In this document: positions 60,576 through 64,000 of the stretch, one piece after another
Numbering within the stretch: position 1 is the first letter of the stretch
Layout of the letters: every line of letters starts with the position of its first letter
Source: AC-51 sp963749895
GTDB lineage: Bacteria > Actinomycetota > UBA4738 > HRBIN12
DNA length: 64,000 nucleotides
Reading direction: 5' to 3'
NCBI GenBank assembly: GCA_963749895.1
Contig: CAVVOG010000001.1
Coordinates: 62,001-126,000 of the forward strand
Translations under genes and position numbers: made by a program
The notes under the pieces: model-generated
Databases searched by the model: none
What the model saw: only the letters and a program-made list of their open reading frames with translations
Told to the model about the DNA's origin: nothing

Positions 60576-61733
60576 ATGGGTCAGTTCGATGCGGTACTGG
60601 GCAACCCGAAGACACGGCGGCAGTTCCTCCGTGCGATGGGAGGCGTGGGCGCGATGGGCGTGCTCGCCGCCTGCCGGAAGGAGAGCGCGACGCCGGGCGC
60701 CACGGGAACCAGCTCGGGGTCGTCGGCTTCCCGCCCGCCGATCGAGGAGGAGACCGGCGACCTCCAGGTCCACGAATGGGCCGGCTACGAGCTCCCATGG
60801 CTCTGGAAGGACTACGCGAAAGCGGGCTACCCCGAGCCCACGTTCAGCTTCCTCACGAACACCGAGGGCGTGATCGCGAAGACACAGGGTGGCTTCTACT
60901 GGGACATCACGCACCCCGAGACCGGCTACCTGCAGGACTATCTCAACATGGGCGTGATCCAGCCCTGGGACACGAGCCTGCTCTCGAACTTCCCGGACCT
61001 GAACCCGGCTCTGCAGGCATACGGTCAGCTCGACGGCCAGCAGTACGCACCGGTCTACGACTGGGGGTACTCGGGCGTCGCGATCCGTAGCGACAAGGTC
61101 GACCCCGAGATCAACTCCTACTCGTACCTGTTCGACGACAACCTCGCCGGGCACATCGGGTGGTTCGACACGCCGTGGATCCTCCAGCAGGCGGCGATGG
61201 TCCTGGGCGTGCCGGCCGACGAGGGCTTCAACATGACCGACGACCAGCTGAACGAGGCGAAGGAGTTCGCGATCTCGAAGGCGAAGAACGTCTACACGAT
61301 CTGGGTGGACTACACGCAGATGTGGGACGACCTGCGCGTCGGCAACCTGTGGGCCACCTACGCGTGGCCCGACGCCTGGGTGGCGTTGAAGGAGGACGTC
61401 CCGGTCCAGTACATCCGTCCGAAGGAGGGCGTCCTGTCCTGGGCCGAGGGCCTGATCCTTCGAGCCGACACCGAGAACTACTTCCACGCGCACGAGTTCG
61501 CGGACGCCTGGGGCGCACCCGAGGTCGGCACGCGGCTGATCTCGTCGTGGGGCTACGGCCACTCGAACCTCAAGATCGACCTCGACGCGATCGACCCCGA
61601 GGTCGTCGAGGTCTTCGGGTTGGACGACCCCGAGACGAACCTGTCGGAACCGCTCAGCTACTTCGACCGCTACCAACCCGAGCGCGACAAGTACAACCGC
61701 GCGTGGGACGAGGTGAAGGCGTCGATCGGCTAG
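60576..61733 (+). CDS. potD: Polyamine-type ABC transporter substrate-binding lipoprotein
   Basis: 385 residues. Twin-arginine motif TRRQFLR (R14, R15) followed by a hydrophobic stretch and lipobox VLAAC33, so a Tat-exported lipoprotein. The mature part has the PotD layout: LQVHEWAGYELPWLWKDY, then SFLTNTEGVIAK, GVIQPWDTSLL and VYDWGYSGVAIRSDKV, with conserved aromatic residues that line the amine pocket in the family. Binds putrescine, spermidine or a similar cation and delivers it to PotBC. ATG 60576 after AAGGGAGAGG. Confidence 0.88.
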   Translation: MGQFDAVLGNPKTRRQFLRAMGGVGAMGVLAACRKESATPGATGTSSGSSASRPPIEEETGDLQVHEWAGYELPWLWKDYAKAGYPEPTFSFLTNTEGVIAKTQGGFYWDITHPETGYLQDYLNMGVIQPWDTSLLSNFPDLNPALQAYGQLDGQQYAPVYDWGYSGVAIRSDKVDPEINSYSYLFDDNLAGHIGWFDTPWILQQAAMVLGVPADEGFNMTDDQLNEAKEFAISKAKNVYTIWVDYTQMWDDLRVGNLWATYAWPDAWVALKEDVPVQYIRPKEGVLSWAEGLILRADTENYFHAHEFADAWGAPEVGTRLISSWGYGHSNLKIDLDAIDPEVVEVFGLDDPETNLSEPLSYFDRYQPERDKYNRAWDEVKASIG

Positions 61734-62672
61734 ATGGCCGCGACCGAAGTTCCCGAAGTCACGCCCGTCTCCCGGGGACGGCGGCGGCGCCCGAAGGGCG
61801 TCGCCGCCACCTGGGGCATCCTGTCCGCCCCGCTGCTGTGGGTGATCGTCTTCTTCGTCGTGCCCGTGATCATGATCGCCGTCTACAGCGTCGGGGGCAT
61901 CTCGGGCCTGTCGCCGAACGACATCGCCGAGTGGACCCTGACGCCGTGGAAGGACTTCCTGTTCTCGGACGTGTACATGGGAGGACTGAACCCGTTCGGT
62001 GACGGGCTCTTCTGGAAGTCCGTGAAGATGTCGACGATCGTCTCGTTCACGGCCCTCATGCTCGCGTACCCGATCGCCTACCTCCTCGCGCTGCTGGCCG
62101 GCGCTCGCAAGTACACGCTGCTGCTGATCATCATCGTTCCCTTCCTGACCAGCTACCTCCTGCGGATCCTCGCCTGGCGCGTGCTGCTGAATCCCCAGGG
62201 CGTGATCAACACGTTCCTCGTGGACACGACGGGCATCCTCGACGGGCCGATCACGTGGCTGTTCAACAGCCAGTTCGCGATCTACCTGGTGCTGAGCTAC
62301 GTGTGGGTGCCGTTCATCGCGCTGCCGATCTTCGTGACCCTCGAAGGGATCGACATCAAGCTGCTGGAGGCCAGCTCCGACCTGGGCGCGTCCCGCTTCC
62401 GCACGTTCCGGTCGGTCACGCTGCCGCTTTCGATGCCCGGCGTGATCGCGGGGTTCATCTTCGTGTTCATCCCCACGATCGGCGAGTTCATCACGCCGCA
62501 GCTCGTGGGCGGTCCCGGCGGGTTCATGTTCGGCAGCGCGATCCAGAGCGCCTTCACGTTCGGCCTCGACTGGCAGTTCGGATCGGCGATGTCGATGTTC
62601 CTCGTGTTCACCGTCGCGATCTTGCTCGTGATCTTCGGGCGGTACCTCAACGTGCGGAGCGTGGCCGGATGA
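61734..62672 (+). CDS. potB: Polyamine-type ABC transporter permease PotB
   Basis: 312 residues, six predicted helices beginning with WGILSAPLLWVIVFFVVPVIM, and the coupling EAA loop KLLEASSDLGASRFRTFRSVTLPLSMPGV characteristic of binding-protein-dependent permeases. The start codon immediately abuts the potD stop. About 30 Arg/Lys-rich residues precede helix one. It overlaps potC by 4 bases. Confidence 0.92.
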   Translation: MAATEVPEVTPVSRGRRRRPKGVAATWGILSAPLLWVIVFFVVPVIMIAVYSVGGISGLSPNDIAEWTLTPWKDFLFSDVYMGGLNPFGDGLFWKSVKMSTIVSFTALMLAYPIAYLLALLAGARKYTLLLIIIVPFLTSYLLRILAWRVLLNPQGVINTFLVDTTGILDGPITWLFNSQFAIYLVLSYVWVPFIALPIFVTLEGIDIKLLEASSDLGASRFRTFRSVTLPLSMPGVIAGFIFVFIPTIGEFITPQLVGGPGGFMFGSAIQSAFTFGLDWQFGSAMSMFLVFTVAILLVIFGRYLNVRSVAG

Positions 62673-63532
62673 ACATGGCCGCGTCGAAGTCCGGGAAGAC
62701 GTTCCTGTGGGTGATGTTCTGGCTGCTCGTCGTGTTCCTGTACGCGCCGATCCTGATCTTGATCATCTTCAGCTTCAACGATCGGGAGCTCGTGTCGTTC
62801 CCGTGGGAAGGCTTCACGACGCGCTGGTACCGAGGGTTCGTCCAGAACCCAGAGATCCTGAACGCCCTGAAGACCAGCGCCTGGATCGCCCTGTTCTCCA
62901 GCATCGTCACGACGGTCCTCGCGGTCCCCGCGTCGATCGCGATGCAGCGCCGTCGGTTCTTCGGCAAGGGGCTCGTGTCGGGGTTCCTGCTGGCGCCGCT
63001 CGTGGTCCCCCTCGTCGTGCTCGGCACCGCGATGCTGATCCTCTTCAACTACCTGGGGATCGAGTTCGGTCCGGTAACGCTGATCATCTCCCACGTGATC
63101 ATCTCGTTGCCGTTCGCGGTGCTGACGATCGTCCCGCGGCTCGAGCGGATCCCCGAGGCGCTCGAGGAGGCCGCGCGCGACCTGGGCGCGAACTGGTGGG
63201 TCACGTTCCGGTCGATCACCTTCCCGCTGCTCGCGCCGGCCGTGCTCTCCGCCTTCCTGATCTCCTACGTGATCTCGTTCGACGAGATCGTCCTCGCCTC
63301 GTTCCTGGCCGGGACGACCACGACGTTCCCGCTGTACGTGTACTCACAGCTGCGACTGCCACGCCAGCTCCCGCAGATCCCCGCGGTCGCCGTGGTGGTC
63401 CTGATCGTGTCCGCCTTCGTCGTCACGCTCGCGGAGATCCTGCGGGCGCGGACCGACAAGGCGCTCGGCGAGGGTGTCCGGCAGGTGTTCGACGAGGAAG
63501 GGCCGGACCTCCCGGTCGCGACGGAAGGATGA
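62669..63532 (+). CDS. potC: Polyamine-type ABC transporter permease PotC
   Basis: 287 residues, six predicted helices; FSFNDRELVSFPWEGFTTRWYRG after helix one is typical of PotC/YdcV, and the EAA loop reads EALEEAARDLGANWWVTFRSITFPLL. ISFDEIVLASFLAGTTTTFPLYVYSQLR near the C-terminus is a strong PotC marker. Two ATGs, MNM; the first overlaps potB. Stop overlaps the possible first ATG of potA. Confidence 0.93.
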   Translation: MNMAASKSGKTFLWVMFWLLVVFLYAPILILIIFSFNDRELVSFPWEGFTTRWYRGFVQNPEILNALKTSAWIALFSSIVTTVLAVPASIAMQRRRFFGKGLVSGFLLAPLVVPLVVLGTAMLILFNYLGIEFGPVTLIISHVIISLPFAVLTIVPRLERIPEALEEAARDLGANWWVTFRSITFPLLAPAVLSAFLISYVISFDEIVLASFLAGTTTTFPLYVYSQLRLPRQLPQIPAVAVVVLIVSAFVVTLAEILRARTDKALGEGVRQVFDEEGPDLPVATEG

Positions 63533-63534
63533 CG

Positions 63535-64000
63535 ATGAACGACGGGTCCGCGATCAGCATCCAGGGCGTGAGCAAGACCTTCGGCGACGTCCGCGCCGTC
63601 GACGGGATCTCCCTCGAGATCGCCGAGGGTGAGTTCATCACGCTGCTCGGACCCTCTGGCTGCGGGAAGACCACGACGATGCGGATGATCGCCGGCTTCG
63701 AGGAGCCGGACAGCGGCACGATCTTGCTCCGCGGTGCCGACGTGATCGGGATCCCGCCGAACAAGCGCGAGGTCAACATGTGCTTCCAGCACTACGCGCT
63801 GTTCCCCCACATGACGGTCGGCGAGAACATCGCGTACGGGCTGAAGCTGAAGAAGGTCGCCAAGGACGAGCGGAAGCAACGCGTGGGCGAGATGCTCGAC
63901 CTGGTCGGCCTGTCCGGATACGACAAGCGGAAGCCCTCCCAGCTCTCGGGTGGTCAGCAGCAGCGGGTGGCGCTCGCGCGCGCGCTCGTGAACCGTCCGG
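63535..64000 (+). CDS. potA: Polyamine-type ABC transporter ATPase PotA, truncated by the window edge
   Basis: 155 codons are inside the window; the gene continues past 64000. Walker A LLGPSGCGKTTTMRMIAGFE, Q-loop CFQHYALFPHMTVGENIAYGL and signature QLSGGQQQRVALARALVN are complete and belong to the PotA/MalK-like importer class with a C-terminal regulatory domain expected downstream. Start chosen at the ATG 63535, 5 bases after AAGGA; the ATG at 63529 would overlap potC. Completes the importer. Confidence 0.93.
   Translation, partial: MNDGSAISIQGVSKTFGDVRAVDGISLEIAEGEFITLLGPSGCGKTTTMRMIAGFEEPDSGTILLRGADVIGIPPNKREVNMCFQHYALFPHMTVGENIAYGLKLKKVAKDERKQRVGEMLDLVGLSGYDKRKPSQLSGGQQQRVALARALVNRP

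Noticed and set aside
1..64000. tRNA, rRNA, CRISPR, insertion sequence, prophage or toxin-antitoxin genes
   Set aside because: None found by reading the intergenic stretches and proteins. All gaps are under 300 bases and none folds as a cloverleaf or carries direct-repeat arrays.

Overview
The window is GC-rich DNA (by eye about 70 %) packed with genes, almost all belonging to metabolism. There is no phage, transposon, CRISPR, rRNA or tRNA gene that I can see. The source is most likely a member of the Actinomycetota, probably an uncultured one. Reasons: a mycothiol-type DinB/maleylpyruvate-isomerase protein, frequent GTG starts, about twenty 4-base ATGA/GTGA stop-start overlaps, and many genes whose start codon lies 6-8 bases after a TANNNT -10 box, the pattern of leaderless transcripts. 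Lineage is an inference. Seven conserved genes carry single-base indels (nine in all), which looks like uncorrected assembly error.

Layout. 1-4.6 kb: a VOC protein cut by the window edge, a GSA-aminotransferase-like enzyme, a C45 self-processing hydrolase, a small lipoprotein and a PBP4-type D,D-carboxypeptidase. 4.6-12.7 kb, minus strand: a branched-chain amino acid operon in the order 107-aa protein, ilvB, ilvN, ilvC, leuA, leuB, cimA, preceded by a 17-codon leader peptide and a classical attenuator. 12.7-17 kb: metallo-beta-lactamase-fold hydrolase, trehalose-phosphate-synthase-type GT20 enzyme and a GH15 trehalase/glucoamylase. 17-20 kb: ilvD and threonine synthase. 20-24.7 kb: a VOC protein followed by three tandem paralogous FAD amine/amino-acid oxidases. 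24.8-28.5 kb: ABC exporter pair, DUF1801 protein, methyltransferase, EamA transporter. 28.6-33.3 kb: di-haem peroxidase, SRPBCC protein, amidohydrolase, acyl-CoA dehydrogenase, small membrane protein. 33.4-38 kb: ADP-forming acyl-CoA synthetase, phytoene-desaturase-like oxidoreductase and a divergent TetR regulator with paired operator-like sites. 38-44.7 kb: tRNA-binding protein, agmatinase-family ureohydrolase, nucleoside hydrolase, ribokinase, DinB protein, EamA transporter, ASCH protein, methylmalonate-semialdehyde dehydrogenase. 44.8-50.2 kb: secreted sulfatase, aldehyde dehydrogenase, class III aminotransferase, M24 (DddP-like) protein. 50.2-53.9 kb: three-subunit molybdenum hydroxylase. 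54-64 kb: a divergent catabolic and uptake locus (DUF6282 protein, class III aminotransferase, alanine dehydrogenase on one side; aldehyde dehydrogenase, IclR regulator, SDR and a PotDBCA polyamine-type ABC importer on the other), running off the right edge.

How it fits together. The ilv/leu/cim operon with ilvD supplies leucine, valine and isoleucine, the last through citramalate from pyruvate; leuC and leuD are not in the window. Much of the rest handles small nitrogen compounds: three FAD oxidases, three class III aminotransferases, three aldehyde dehydrogenases, a ureohydrolase, alanine dehydrogenase and a polyamine-type importer. An amine imported by PotABCD could be transaminated to an aldehyde with pyruvate as acceptor, oxidised to an acid, and the alanine recycled by Ald; the actual substrate cannot be read from sequence.

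No gene-free stretch exceeds 300 bases. The longest are 12505-12764 (ilv leader and divergent promoters), 37157-37378 (TetR control region) and 28472-28669 (divergent region with a strong 5'UTR hairpin).
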